64,000 bases of DNA from Nageia nagi (Eukaryota > Pinophyta): the NCBI GenBank assembly GCA_050084985.1, contig JBITNC010000001.1, forward strand, positions 120,094,001 to 120,158,000, given 5' to 3'. This document shows, piece by piece, positions 1 through 10,996 of this stretch (positions are counted from its first letter, which is position 1; each line of letters opens with the position of its first letter). The translations under genes were made by a program, and so were the position numbers. The notes beneath the pieces were generated by a model. That model was given only the letters and a program-made list of their open reading frames with translations. It did no database searches and was not told the origin of the DNA.

Positions 1-180
1 GTTATAGGTTTAAAGTGTGAGAGAGAGAAGAGATTTTGTAAGAGAGGTCTTTGAGAATAAGAAGATCATAGTTAATGGACATACTCCCAAGGAGGGAGGA
101 AACACTTTATATCTTATGTTATTTTTGTGATTGGCTTTAGTTATTGTGCTATTATGTTGATGTTGAAAGTGCCTTCTTGA
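1..180 (+). repeat. LTR fragment, 3' part
   Basis: This stretch resembles the downstream half of the solo LTR near 4690-4870: both share runs such as 'ttgtaagagag' and 'cactttatatctt' and end in 'gagatcttgg'. It is followed almost at once by reverse transcriptase sequence (about 185), so a primer-binding site, gag and protease are missing. This suggests an internal deletion or recombination that joined an LTR to pol. The window starts inside it, so its left end is unknown. Confidence 0.5.
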
Positions 181-184
181 GATC

Positions 185-2920
185 TTGGAGATAAGAAGTT
201 AATTCATAAAGGGTTAATTTCTTCAAGTTCACTTATTATTTTGATGCCAAAAAAAGATAGATGATGGAGAATGTGTATTAACTATATGAATAATTTGAAT
301 AAAATAACCATAAAGAATTGTTATCCATTACCTCGAATAGATGATCTTATGGATCAATTACAAGGGTTAAGATATTTCACCCAAGTTGGACCTAAAGAGT
401 AGGTATCATTAAGTGATAATTAAAGAGGAGGATATTTGGAAGATTGACTTCAAGACAAGATAATGTATATATCAATGTTTAGTTTTACCTTTTGGGTTAT
501 GTAATGCACCTACCACCTTCATGATGGTGATGAATGACGTTCTTATACCATATATTGATTCTTTTATTATTGTTTTACTTGATGATATTATGTTCTATAG
601 TATTGCTTGGAAATATAATTTAGTACATCCTAGATAAGTGCTTCAAACATTACAAAGTAAAAAACTATTTTTGAAGCAAAGAAAGTGTGATTTTGGTAAG
701 CAATCTTTAGTGTACTTAGGACATGTCATTAGTGAAGGATAACTTAAGATATATATTAAGAAGACTAGAGCCATTTTGGAGTGATTAATGCCTAGAAATG
801 TGATTGAAATAAGGAGTTTTCTAAGATATATTTAATACCTTATAAAGTTTATAGTTGATATTTACACTATTGCTTCACTTTTGTTTGACATTATAGGAGA
901 GAAGAGATAGAGTTTTATGTGGAAAAGTGGAAACAAACGTCATTTGATTTGCTAAAGTAAAATATCATCAATGCACTTATTTTGGCACTCCTTAATTTGT
1001 AATAGCCATTTTAAATTGAGACTAATGCTAATAAGTATGCCATAGGGGCAGTTTTGATGCAAGGAATAAGACCTATTTGCTACCATTCCAAAAAGTTTAG
1101 TGGGGAAATTTTTAACTATCTTGCATATGATAAGGAATTGTATGCATTGGTTCATGCAATGAAGAAATAGAAGCATTACTTAATGGGTAAGGAGACAATG
1201 ATTCATATTTATCATTAGCCATTATAGTATTTGCAAACTCAATCTAAGTTTCAATAAGAAAGTCACTTTAGATGGATGTAGAGGTTTTTGCAAAAATTTC
1301 ATCTAATCATAAAATACAATAAAGGTAATACCAATAAAATTATCGATTGCTTTCTAGACCTCCAATTACATCAAAAATGATGTTGACACCCTTTTTCTTT
1401 GAAACCATAATGCTTACATTGTTCCAATAGTATAATATAACTTTTCTAACTATCATGAAATTTTATCCATTTATCTATAACATATTTCCTAAAGCATACA
1501 TGCATGATGTAGACTTTGGAGAGGTATGTTAGAAGCTAAAATAATCATCTACACTAGATTGTGAAGGTATGGATGAATTTCACATTAAGGATGGAGTTTA
1601 TTTATAAGTATAATTCTCTATGTGTTCCTAGAGGGAAAATAATTTAGTTGGACATTTTAGGATTTTTAAGACAATTGCAAATTCGCAAAGGTATGTATAT
1701 TGGCCAAAAATGCAAGAGCAAGTTGCCAAGTATATAACAGGGTATGTGATGTGTTGCATTAACAAACCTAGCAATAGGAAATTGTATTTATATCAACCAC
1801 TTCCAATTCCTAATCATCCTTGGGAGAGTATTTCAATGGATTTTATAGTAGTTTTCCTATATAAAGAAGAGACATACTATTTATTTATGATTATTGATAG
1901 ATTTAGTAAGATGTGTATACTAATTTCATGTAAGAATACTGTAACGAGTCAAGAAGCTACAAAAATTTTATTTGCTCATGTATGGGTTCATTTTAGTTTA
2001 CTTAAATCTATTATTTAATATATAGATTTAATATTTTTGGGTAAATTTATACTTGTTTATGGGATAAGATGGATACTAGGTTGAAAAGAGTACTGCTTTT
2101 TATCCTCAAATAGATGGGAAAACTAAAGTAGTGAATAGAAAAATAGTATAGTTGTTAAGGGGTTATTGTGGTAAACATTTGAAGTTTTAGGATGAGCATT
2201 TATATTTATTCAGCATTCTTACAATAGGGAAATTCATACCTCTACAAATAAAACTCCATTTGAAACTTATTTTGGGTATTTACACCCATCTCCTTTTGAT
2301 TATGTTTTTGGGTAGCAAATGGTTAATAGTATTTCAATTGTGAAAGAAGAAAACAAAGTTAAAAAATTCATTGATAAGATAAGGTAGGTTCATTTGAAAT
2401 TCCAAAGAAACTCCAAGCTAGCCAATCCAAGTATAAATTAAGGCATGACAAGCATAAGTTTGACTATAAGTTTCAAGTGGGAGATCAAGTTTGGTTGCAT
2501 CTTAATAAGGATAGGTTGCAAGGATCAATTAGAATATTAAAATAATAAGTTATGGACCATTTAGTATTGTGAAACAAGTAAGTGAAAATGCATTTAGATT
2601 GGATCTACCTACCTACATGAATATCTATTATGTTGTGAATGTGAAGAACTTGATGTTATTTGAGCCATCCATGTTGACTAAAGAATAACAATGAATAAGT
2701 TAGGTTTTCCCATTTGTTGATGACTTATATAAAATATAATAAATGATCTTGGGGAAGATTCAATTTTGTAAAAGAAGTTTTTGTATTACTAGAAGGGGTG
2801 AGCAAGAAATATGGTTGTTGTGTTGAAGGGCCAAAATGCCTACTAAAGCTAAGTGGTATGATGAAGATAATGTAGGGGAATTGGTTCCTCATCTTATCCA
2901 TAGTTAGGCATCTAGTGATT
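185..2920 (+). mobile_element. decayed Ty3/gypsy chromovirus, pol remnant (RT, RNase H, integrase, chromodomain)
   Basis: The + strand encodes, with many stops and frameshifts, the pol domains of a Ty3/gypsy retrotransposon in normal order. RT spans about 185-740: it shows [18 protein letters not shown], then [12 protein letters not shown], then LPFGLCNAPTTF and YLGHVIS. The YxDD-like box reads LLDD. RNase H spans about 905-1370 (IETNANKYAIGAVL, YDKELYALVHAMKK). Integrase spans about 1640-2140; an open stretch at 1710-2018 holds MDFIVVF and MIIDRFSKM. A C-terminal part follows at 2390-2690 (VGDQVWLHLNKDR), and about 2765-2910 looks like a broken chromodomain (IWL, KWYDEDNV, VPHL). Chromodomains mark the chromovirus branch. 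No gag or protease is seen. The element is dead. Confidence 0.85.
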
Positions 2921-3670
2921 CAAATTGATCAATTTGGAAGTTTGATCATCTATGAGCCAGATGTTAGTATACAAGAGATCTCTATGCCCGAAATAAGATA
3001 TACTTTAGTACTTTAGTGTGTTGGATTCGATAGAATGAACAACGTTGAAATTGTTAAGAATAAAAGTAGGGCACTAACATCATTCCAAGGTATCTAACAT
3101 CATTTTGTAGAGATAATTAAAGTGAGGAACTAAATGATTAAGATTGTTTCAATTACATATTATTCATTTTGGAAGGTATTTTATTAGTTTGAGGTGGTTT
3201 TTCATTGGTTAATGTCTATATTTCTTCTATTGGAATCCATTGTTCAAGGTTATTAATGAGTTATTAATGTATTTACTATTGTTAAAACCATTGTATACTA
3301 TTGTTAACAGATTTTGGTGGCTCCATTGATGATTTTTTGAAGGTTAGAGTATTGCAGAAGTGAAAAGGAGGCTTGTAGATTGTACATTATAGTGCTACTC
3401 CATTTGTCATTGTATTTCCATAAAATGTACTTGGAGTTATGATTTTCTCTATATTGGCCAATACTTTTAGAGCACCATTAAATTGAATGTACTCTCACAC
3501 TAAGAGGAACTAATATAAATCCTTATGTATCATTGATTTTGTGTGTGTATGCATTTTAATTATTGTATTTTCATTTCCAAGTTTCAATATTATGTAATAT
3601 TACATACGCAAGATTAAATGTGAGCAATAAAATAAGTAAATATGTATTTAAAGATCTAAGTAAGCCATAG
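2921..3670. other. AT-rich spacer, no gene seen
   Basis: No reading frame, RNA gene or clear repeat can be supported here. It may include the 3' LTR remains of the chromovirus, but I cannot match it to the fragment at 1-180 with confidence. Confidence 0.4.
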
Positions 3671-3674
3671 GCTT

Positions 3675-3875
3675 ACTGGAGGTAGTTGGATTAAAGTTGA
3701 CAAAAGGTGCATGCTTTTCCTATGGGAGATAGATCAAAACCATAAACATATGAGATCTATGGAAAATTGGAGGAATCATTTACAGAGATGATGGTAATGG
3801 GGCATATTCCAAATACAATGCATATGTTACATGATGTGGAGGATAACAATAAAGAATTGCTTATATTTGGGATAT
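3675..3875 (+). pseudogene. PPR protein E/E+ motif fragment
   Basis: In two frames this segment reads GGSWIKVDK and then VHAFPMGDRSKP, a stop, TYEIYGKLEE and IPNTMHMLHDVEDNNKELL. These match the E and E+ tail found after the last repeat in PLS-class PPR proteins, which are organelle RNA-editing and processing factors (family consensus around WIE, VH-F, GD-SHP, EIY--L, G--P-T--VLHDV). At least one frameshift and one in-frame stop break it. No DYW deaminase domain follows. It lies upstream of other PPR pieces, the reverse of the normal order, so the locus is rearranged or holds parts of two genes. Confidence 0.75.
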
Positions 3876-4029
3876 TATTGATAATAAAAGTAATGAAATA
3901 TCTAAAGACTCTTACATAATGATATGGTGCATGCTTTTAGATTTCATTGGTAAAAAGAAACATATTTCATTTCATTTATTTCAAAAAGTATCATTAATAA
4001 ATATTGTACAAATAGACAATATTATTGAT

Positions 4030-4235
4030 TGTTGACATCATATTGTGCCACCATGGGAGGTTTAAATGAAGGTATGGGCATACATCAAAGAGAATTTAAA
4101 ATGGTTTTTCATCGAACATTTTGGTTTTGAATGCCCTAATATACATGTATGCAAAATGTACAAGAATACAAAGGACTAAGAATTATTCAATAATATGCAT
4201 TAAGAAAATACAACTTTATAGAAAATAATGATTAT
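4030..4235 (+). pseudogene. PPR repeat fragment
   Basis: This copy contains the same sequence as the tandem PPR array further right: the 'catattgtgccaccatggga' block, then 'gaaggtatgg', then 'tacatgtatgcaaaatg', which encodes the PPR stretch YMYAKC. Frameshifts and stops are frequent. It is cut at its right end by the LTR that begins near 4254. Confidence 0.7.
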
Positions 4236-4253
4236 AGGATATGTGTTGTTAAT

Positions 4254-4935
4254 GTATATTATACTTAGGTATAATATTTACTCAAGTTTACTAGGATATT
4301 AGGGATTATATTTTTGTTCTCTTTTAGTTTATCTTTTTCCTAATTTCTTTATGGTTCTAACAAATTCTTGTTATGAATCCTTGCATGTATATTGTGTTGG
4401 AATGTATAATGCATTATTGTAAGGTTTTGTAATGTTCCTTTTTGTAAATTCACTAATACTTAATGGTATCCCTAGATAACTTAAGTATTTAAGTGAATAT
4501 GATAATGTAACTTGTCCTACACTCCATCTCATGTGCATGCCCCTTGGGTAAAAGGGTGAAGCATGCCATGCCTTTGTACAATGGTTAAAAGGGTGATTTA
4601 AAGGGGGATTTTGGACTATAAATAGAAGGCTCCCTCTTTGTGATCAATCACCAAATTGTAAAGCAAAGTTATTCTCTAGGATAGTGATTAGGAGATGTAG
4701 AAAGAGATCTTGTAAGAGAGTTGTATTTGTGAATGAAGAAAGATCTTAGATAGTGGATGTAATCCTAGTTGGAGGAACCACTTTATATCTTGCATCAATT
4801 TGTGAGATTGTTATGCTTTGAGTAAATTGATGTTTAAGTGAACTTACAAGAGATCTTGGTAGTTTAGGATTGATTTATTTAAGGTTACAATCCTTCATAT
4901 TGTGCACCTTGGCTATTTATTCATGGTGCTATCAC
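4254..4935 (+). repeat. solo LTR (approximate ends)
   Basis: This non-coding block breaks a PPR pseudogene. It starts near 'tgtgttgttaatgtata' and carries a TATA-like box at about 4617 ('ctataaatagaagg') with an LTR-like downstream part similar to 1-180. No internal retroelement sequence adjoins it, so it is best read as a solo LTR. The exact borders and target duplication were not resolved. Confidence 0.55.
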
Positions 4936-5139
4936 ATATAAATTTAATCAAATTAATTTGTTTAAGCTTCTCTCTTATTGTTGTTGTAGTGTTATGCAAT
5001 TATTTAATCTTGGATCTGAAATAATGCTTTTGCATTTTGTCATTAGTTCTTTCATGTATAATATTTTTATTTCTAGAAAGGCCTTATGAAGTTTTAAATA
5101 AAGGTAATTATTAGGTCTAAAAACAACTCTATAAACTTT

Positions 5140-5515
5140 GTTAGTATTATTTTAGCATATGCCATTGTGGGAAATCAAGAAGAGGCTATGGAAATCTATC
5201 AAAGACTAGTTTAAAATGGATTTCCATCTAACATTATGATTGTGAATTCCCTATTAAACATGTATATATAATATGGGAGAATACATAAGGCATACCTCAA
5301 ACTCCTCCTCTCATGCAAATTAGAAAGTTTGATTTTGTTGCAGGAACTAAATCTGGCAACATAAACTTTATATGTGTTCTACTTACATACATCCATGTAG
5401 GTCAAGTGGATGAGGGTTGCAATTACTTTAACAACATGAGTGGCTCTTATTGCATTATTCCTAGGATGAATAATTATGCATGCATTTTTGACCTTCTTGG
5501 TCATGTAGGCTAGCT
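5140..5515 (+). pseudogene. PPR repeat fragment, C-terminal repeats
   Basis: The open part (about 5313-5513) reads NINFICVLLTYIHVGQVDEG, then YFNNMSG and YACIFDLLGHVG. These match the last repeats of PLS-class PPR proteins, where family members read roughly F--VL-AC-HAGLVDEG--YF--M and YACMVDLLGRAG. Upstream, 5140-5280 carries the diverged triplet unit shared with 4030-4235 and with the array at 7690-9480. The frame is broken upstream, and the E motif that should follow is instead 1.5 kb to the left. Confidence 0.75.
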
Positions 5516-5559
5516 TTAGGAATATTTTAACTTCATTGCCAAAATATAAAATCATTACA

Positions 5560-7200
5560 ACTTTATGGTTGCTAAGAATTTCAAATATAAAATCATAAAA
5601 AAACTAACACACTTCTAACTAGGCAATTCGTGCCTTAATCTCTTCAATCTTTTTGTTTTCTATTTCTCTTTAATTCTCTGCAAACTTTACTTCCAATATT
5701 TTCTCTTTTTCCATTGAATTCTTTTGCATGTGGATCAACTTTTGTATGTAAGGAGTGTTATTAAATAGAATTGTTGGAAATACTCCTTTGCTAACACCTT
5801 GAACTCGATTGGATCTTTCAAGTACTAAAACTTGCATGAGGGCATCATCTCAACTATATTGATTTTCATATATTCCAAATGACATTACCTCGTGCAATAT
5901 TTTCTAACATCATCACATGGATATTAAACTAGGAACATGTTAAAAAAAGAATTAATAAAATAATGTTTGATGTTCAGAATATTTGTATTTCCAAGGGAAA
6001 GTCACTTATGATTATCTTTGCAACTTCTAATTAAATAAAAAACCCATCCTTCTTTTATGAGTTTTCATCCACATAGTTTCCCTTGGTAGTGGAGTTTTTT
6101 GCATCTACTGTGCTCTTCCTTTATAATATATATAGTTGGAGAGACATGGGGATAAGCATATTATAAAATAATATAGCTATGTTTGTCACATATAATGGAT
6201 GAGCATGATTGAATAACAATTTATATTCTAGTTGAGCATATCCTTTTCAATATGTGGTGTGGATGATTGATTGGTGATATTTTTTATGTTTGGTTCCTTT
6301 TCCTCACCACCTACAACATAATGAAGAAAATAGTATATAAATTCATTAGGGAGATCAAGGTCTGTAAAATTCACATGAATATAATAATGATTCAAACTAC
6401 CATAGTAGATTAACTAGTACTTGCCTCAAAGCCTCTATTGCTCCTACTATTCATAAAGTCTTCCCAATCTTATTTTAGTATATTAGGTGGAGGATTAGTA
6501 ATTCTATCTATGTCATCATCATATTTATCATATAAATATTTTACAATTCGATGCTTATAATCATGTTATTGCTTACACATGGTATGGGAGATCCATTTAT
6601 TCATTGCATCTAGAATGGTATAATGTTGCCACATCAAACCGATATCTTATTAGATGCAACATTAAATATTCAAAAATGGACACTGTGAAATCCATTGGAT
6701 ATAAAGTTACCTCAATGAATGTCCATAAATGGTTTTTAATTTAATTTGAGATTGCTTTCCAATCTTTATAAATGATAGGGATAATCAACCTCTTAAACAC
6801 CCCAAGTAAGAAATAAACTTATCAAAATTATTACCTGTGGATTGTCCATTTAGATTACAATTGATTTCCACCTTATTTGTATCACTTACCTTTATTACAC
6901 ATCTTGTTGAACCTCTCTTTCTATGATTTACAATTTTGAAGGATGCCAATATTATCATGGCTTCAACACTTATACATTAGGCACCATCCAAATATCATTG
7001 CACCATATTAGTATGACAATAATGAGTAACTAACATCACGAGCAAATTTTATATGTGTTATGCACACCTTATTCAATAATGAAAGCATTTCAACCTTGTC
7101 TCTAGTATGCAAAGCATCTTCAAACTCATTTCTATTATTCTCAATATCCATTTCATCTATGATTTGGATTGCCTGATTATTAGTTTCCTCATTCACCATA
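5560..7200 (-). pseudogene. unrecognised decayed coding relic
   Basis: The minus strand has protein-like stretches split by stops. One runs about 7199-7008 and begins MVNEETNNQAIQIIDEMDIE. Another, about 6640-6430, includes MWQHYTILDAMNKWISHTM and TNPPPNILK followed by DWEDFMNS. The charged, tryptophan-containing stretch ending in DWEDFMNS hints at an old transposon or host gene, but I cannot name a family. No terminal repeats were found. It lies between two PPR pseudogene blocks, so it may be an insertion into that locus. Confidence 0.3.
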
Positions 7201-7689
7201 CTCCATAGCTTATATCTTTTAGTAGTTGCTATAATACACCATAGTAAACAACAAAACCATGATCAATTCCAAAATAGACATGTCAAACACTATTGAATAA
7301 TAATATCAATTTTTAAGTACATTTCGACATATGAGGACTTTATCAATGACTTCTAATCATGTGTTGGCTTTCTTTTTTTTTTTGTAGATATTGCCTCTCT
7401 TAATATTGTACAAATACACCATAAAAACTAAATAGATACAAATAACCCACAATGAAAGACTATGCATACAAAATTGCAAAACTACTAATGAAATAATCTA
7501 ACCTTCTCCATTAGGTATAAAATGTTTACACAACAATTGATTACTATGCAAGAATTCAAGTAATTAAGTCAAGAATGATGTCCAACTTATCAAATCTTAT
7601 AACTATAAGCACATATCAACATTGAAAAATAACATAGCATGAACATATAACACATTTATTCAATATAGAACTTGTAGGAGTTCTCGCTA

Positions 7690-9480
7690 TACTTGTTTGA
7701 CAAGATGCATGATACAAACACAGTTTCAAGGAATGCAATGATTGGAGGACATGTAATTCATGGGTACAACAAAAATATCTTAAACCTTGTAACCTTTAGT
7801 AACATTATTCTAACATGTTCCACTATGGGAGTTCAAGAAGAATGTATGAACATAGATCAAAGAGTAGTTGAAAATGGGTTTTCATTGAATGTTGTGCTTG
7901 TGAATTCCCTAATATACATGTATGCAAAATGTGGAAGAATACATAAGGCCAATATTTATTTGACAAGATGCATTATGCAAGCACAATTTCATGAAGTATA
8001 ATAAAAATAAGATATGTACAAAATAGATTTTCTAAAAAGGCCTTGCAAACTTTTAGCAGATAAAATTATCAAGCATAAAACAAAACTCTGTAACCTTTTC
8101 CAACATTCTTCCAACATGTTCCATCATGGGAGCTCAAGAATAAGGTATGGATATCCATCAAAGACTAGTTAAAAAAGAGTTTTAATTGAATGTTATGATT
8201 TTGAATGCACTGATAGATTTGTATGCAAAATGTGGAAGAATACACAAGGGTAAGTAATTGTTTGACAAGATACATGATGTAAACATATTTTCATGGACTA
8301 TAATAATTGCAAGATATATAAAAATTGGATTTTCTAAAAAGTCCCTATAGAATTTTTAGTAGTTGTAATTGTTAGATGCAAAACCAAACTTTATAATCTT
8401 TACTAGCATTCTTCCAACATGTGCCACCATGGGAGCTCTAGAAGAAGGTATGGACATCCATCAAAGTTTAAAATCGATTTTCATCAAATGTTGTGGTTGT
8501 GAATTCTTTGATAGACTTGTATGCAAAATGTGGAAGAATACATAATGGTTGAGAATTATTTTACAAGATGCATGATGCAAACATAATTTCATAGACTATA
8601 ATGACCATATAATATGCACATAATGGATTTTCTAAAAAGTACCTATAAAAATTTTAGCACATGAAATTGTGAGGAGTAAAACCAAACTCTATAACCTTTG
8701 TCACCATTCTTCCAACATGTACCACCATGGGAGATTGGGAAGAAGGTATGGAAATCCATTAGAGAGTAGTTAAAAATGGGGTTTCATTGAATGTTGTGGT
8801 TGTGAATGCCCTACTAGACATGTATGCAAAATGTGAAAAGAATACATAAGGGATGAGAATTGTTTGATAAGATGCATGATGGAAACATAGTTTCATTGAC
8901 TGCAATGATAATAGGATATGCACAAAATGTATTTTCTAAAGAGGCATGACAAAATTTTTAAGTAGATGTAATTATCAAGTGTAAAACCAAACTCTATAAC
9001 CTTTATTAGCATTATTCCAACATGTACAATCATAGGAGCTAAGGAAGAAGGTATGTACATTCATTAAATAGTAGTTGAAATGGGTTTTCATTGAATGTTG
9101 TGGTTACGATTACCCTGGTAGACATGTATGCAAAATATGGAAGAATACATAATGGCTAGGAATTGTTAGACAAGATGCATAATGCAAACATAACTTCATC
9201 AACTACAATTATCATAAGATATGCATAAAATAGATTTTCTAAAAAGGCCCTACAAACTTTCATCAACTACAACCAAACTTTGTAACCTTTACCAACATTC
9301 TTCCAGCATGTGCCACCATGGGAGCTTGAGAAGAAGGTATGGACATCCATTAAAGAGTATTTGAAAATGTATTTTCATCAAATATTATGGTTGTGAATGC
9401 CTTGATAGACATGCATGAAAAATGTGAAAGAATAAGTAAGGGACATGATGCATCACAATGTAAATACAATTTCATTGACT
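7690..9480 (+). pseudogene. decayed tandem PPR array, about six 300-bp units
   Basis: Six copies of one unit follow each other. The block 'aacattcttccaacatgt' and its variants start near 7801, 8102, 8405, 8703, 9008 and 9294, a spacing of 286-305 bp. The first unit is still open (7693-8001) and reads MFDKMHDTNTVSRNAMIGG, then VVENGFSLNVVLVNSLIYM and YAKCGRIHKA. These are PPR repeats of the PLS class. A unit of about 100 codons equals one P-L-S triplet, so the DNA period is the protein triplet period. All later units have stops and frameshifts. Functional copies would bind organelle RNA; this one cannot make a long protein. Confidence 0.85.
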
Positions 9481-9484
9481 GCAA

Positions 9485-10700
9485 AATGGAATGATTTTAC
9501 ACATATTTAGAAGGGTTTCCTCAAGCTCCTCCTCTCTTGATTTCGTATCACAAAATGATTTGGTTATGTAGGCACTTTCACATTAAAAAAAAAAAAATTG
9601 TATTGACTTGCAAGGGCAATGATACATCATCATCATATCATGTTTAAGGGTAGGTATAAATCACCCTCAAAATGTCATCATCGTAGGTATATTAAAGGAT
9701 ATTTTTTAGCTTTCCTTTTAAAAAATATCATTATATCCATATGTAAGTGTGATTATCAGCTTCCATTAAAAAAAAGCCCTTTTCTAGCCGCCCTTAGATG
9801 TCAAATTAGGTTTAGTGATGACTTGTGGTTGCAAATTTTTGTGTAAGTGGATAAAGTCAACATGGAGCTTTAACTTCTTTGCAACTTTATAGACCACTAA
9901 AAATGCTTCTTGCAATGTTAGTCGGGTCCCTTTGGACTTGGCTTCACGAGAATACTCCAAGTCTTATGATTCTTATAGGTCTTACTTTAGAAGATAACCT
10001 CCCACACACACCCTGGCTAATTATATGGAGAGGCATTGATCTCAACCTCCTCCTTTCAAAAAACACATGCATACTAGTGGTACTATATCTTCCCACCATA
10101 ACAATGGTTGGGATGTTCGCCTAATTACCTTTGATCCAGTTGTTGGTTGGGAAGATGAAGGCAACGCTCCTACCTTTGGTGACATTAATGACCATGGTAT
10201 ACTAAGCAATGAGGGCCGTGATGATGGTGGCTTTGGAAACAGTATAAGGGGTAATAGATCAAGCACCAATGCAAATAATGGGTGGTATGTTCCTATTCCA
10301 CCTAATAATGGTTGATAATATCTTACCGAGAACAAGGACCCTTCGCACACCTTCCCAAATTTAATGATTATGAAAACTAATTGACTCCGTTTTTGAAAAG
10401 ATTTTATTATATTTGTTTTTAGATTTTGTTTACTTATCCACTTAAAAGAATGTAACTACCAATGGAAGTATGTTTAATCCACCAATTTTTGTATATATAT
10501 ATATATATATTTATTAAGTTTATGATTAAAAGAATTATTATTTTTATCAATACCTTTTTATGTTAACAAGTATCTCGGCCGATAAAATCAGTCCTAGTTA
10601 CCAGTAATATCAGTCCTTTTTACACATGGCAGCTCTTCAACTTGTGAATTGGATCTCAACACGGACTCTATATCCTCCAGATTCTCTTGCGTAAATTTTG
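9485..10700. other. upstream region of the RBR ligase gene, no supported gene
   Basis: There is a poly-A run near 9588 and a TA microsatellite near 10495-10510. A short + frame at 10067-10315 (begins MHTSGTISSHHNNGWDVRL, rich in Asn, Gly and Asp) overlaps an equally long minus frame, and neither is recognised. The promoter and any 5' non-coding or N-terminal exons of the ligase gene may lie here, but I see no clear TATA box or splice pair that would prove it. Confidence 0.35.
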
Positions 10701-10810
10701 ACACATTTTGCAATTCCTGAGTTGTGCGGCTGCAATTCCCGAATTCCCAGAAAAAAATTGGGAAGAAAGTTGTCGGGAAAAGTTGGGAAGAAAGTGGTCG
10801 GAAAAGTAAG

Positions 10811-10996
10811 ATGGCTGAGATGGATGATACGATAGACATTCAGCTCATGAAGCGAGATGAAGTAATTCAGGCACATATTCAACCAGAAATGTTCTTGAAG
10901 TCGGCCTCTGATCATTTACATCAACATCATGTCGTGCCTCATACGATCGAATGTGGGTGCTGCTGTATTGATTCCCAATTCGAAAAGATGGTGCAG
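10811..10996 (+). CDS. RBR ligase exon 1: N-terminus and first RING1 cysteines
   Basis: This exon encodes residues 1-62. It starts at an ATG in the context 'gtaagatggctg', passes an acidic stretch MAEMDDTIDIQLMKRDEV, and ends in IECGCCCIDSQFEKMVQ, where the first RING1 zinc pair lies. The donor 'cag|gtaccc' is at 10997. The open frame extends upstream to 10724 and downstream to 11215 without homology, so a start at 10724 or an upstream exon is possible. Short minus frames across it are shadows. Confidence 0.8.

Noticed and set aside
10067-10350. Asn/Gly-rich frame upstream of the ligase gene and its minus-strand partner
   Set aside because: No homology and no splice or promoter signals that would tie it to the ligase; kept only as part of the upstream region.
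10594-10915. Two minus-strand frames across the first exon of the ligase gene
   Set aside because: They are shadows of the + strand exon and its upstream sequence, with no recognisable domain.
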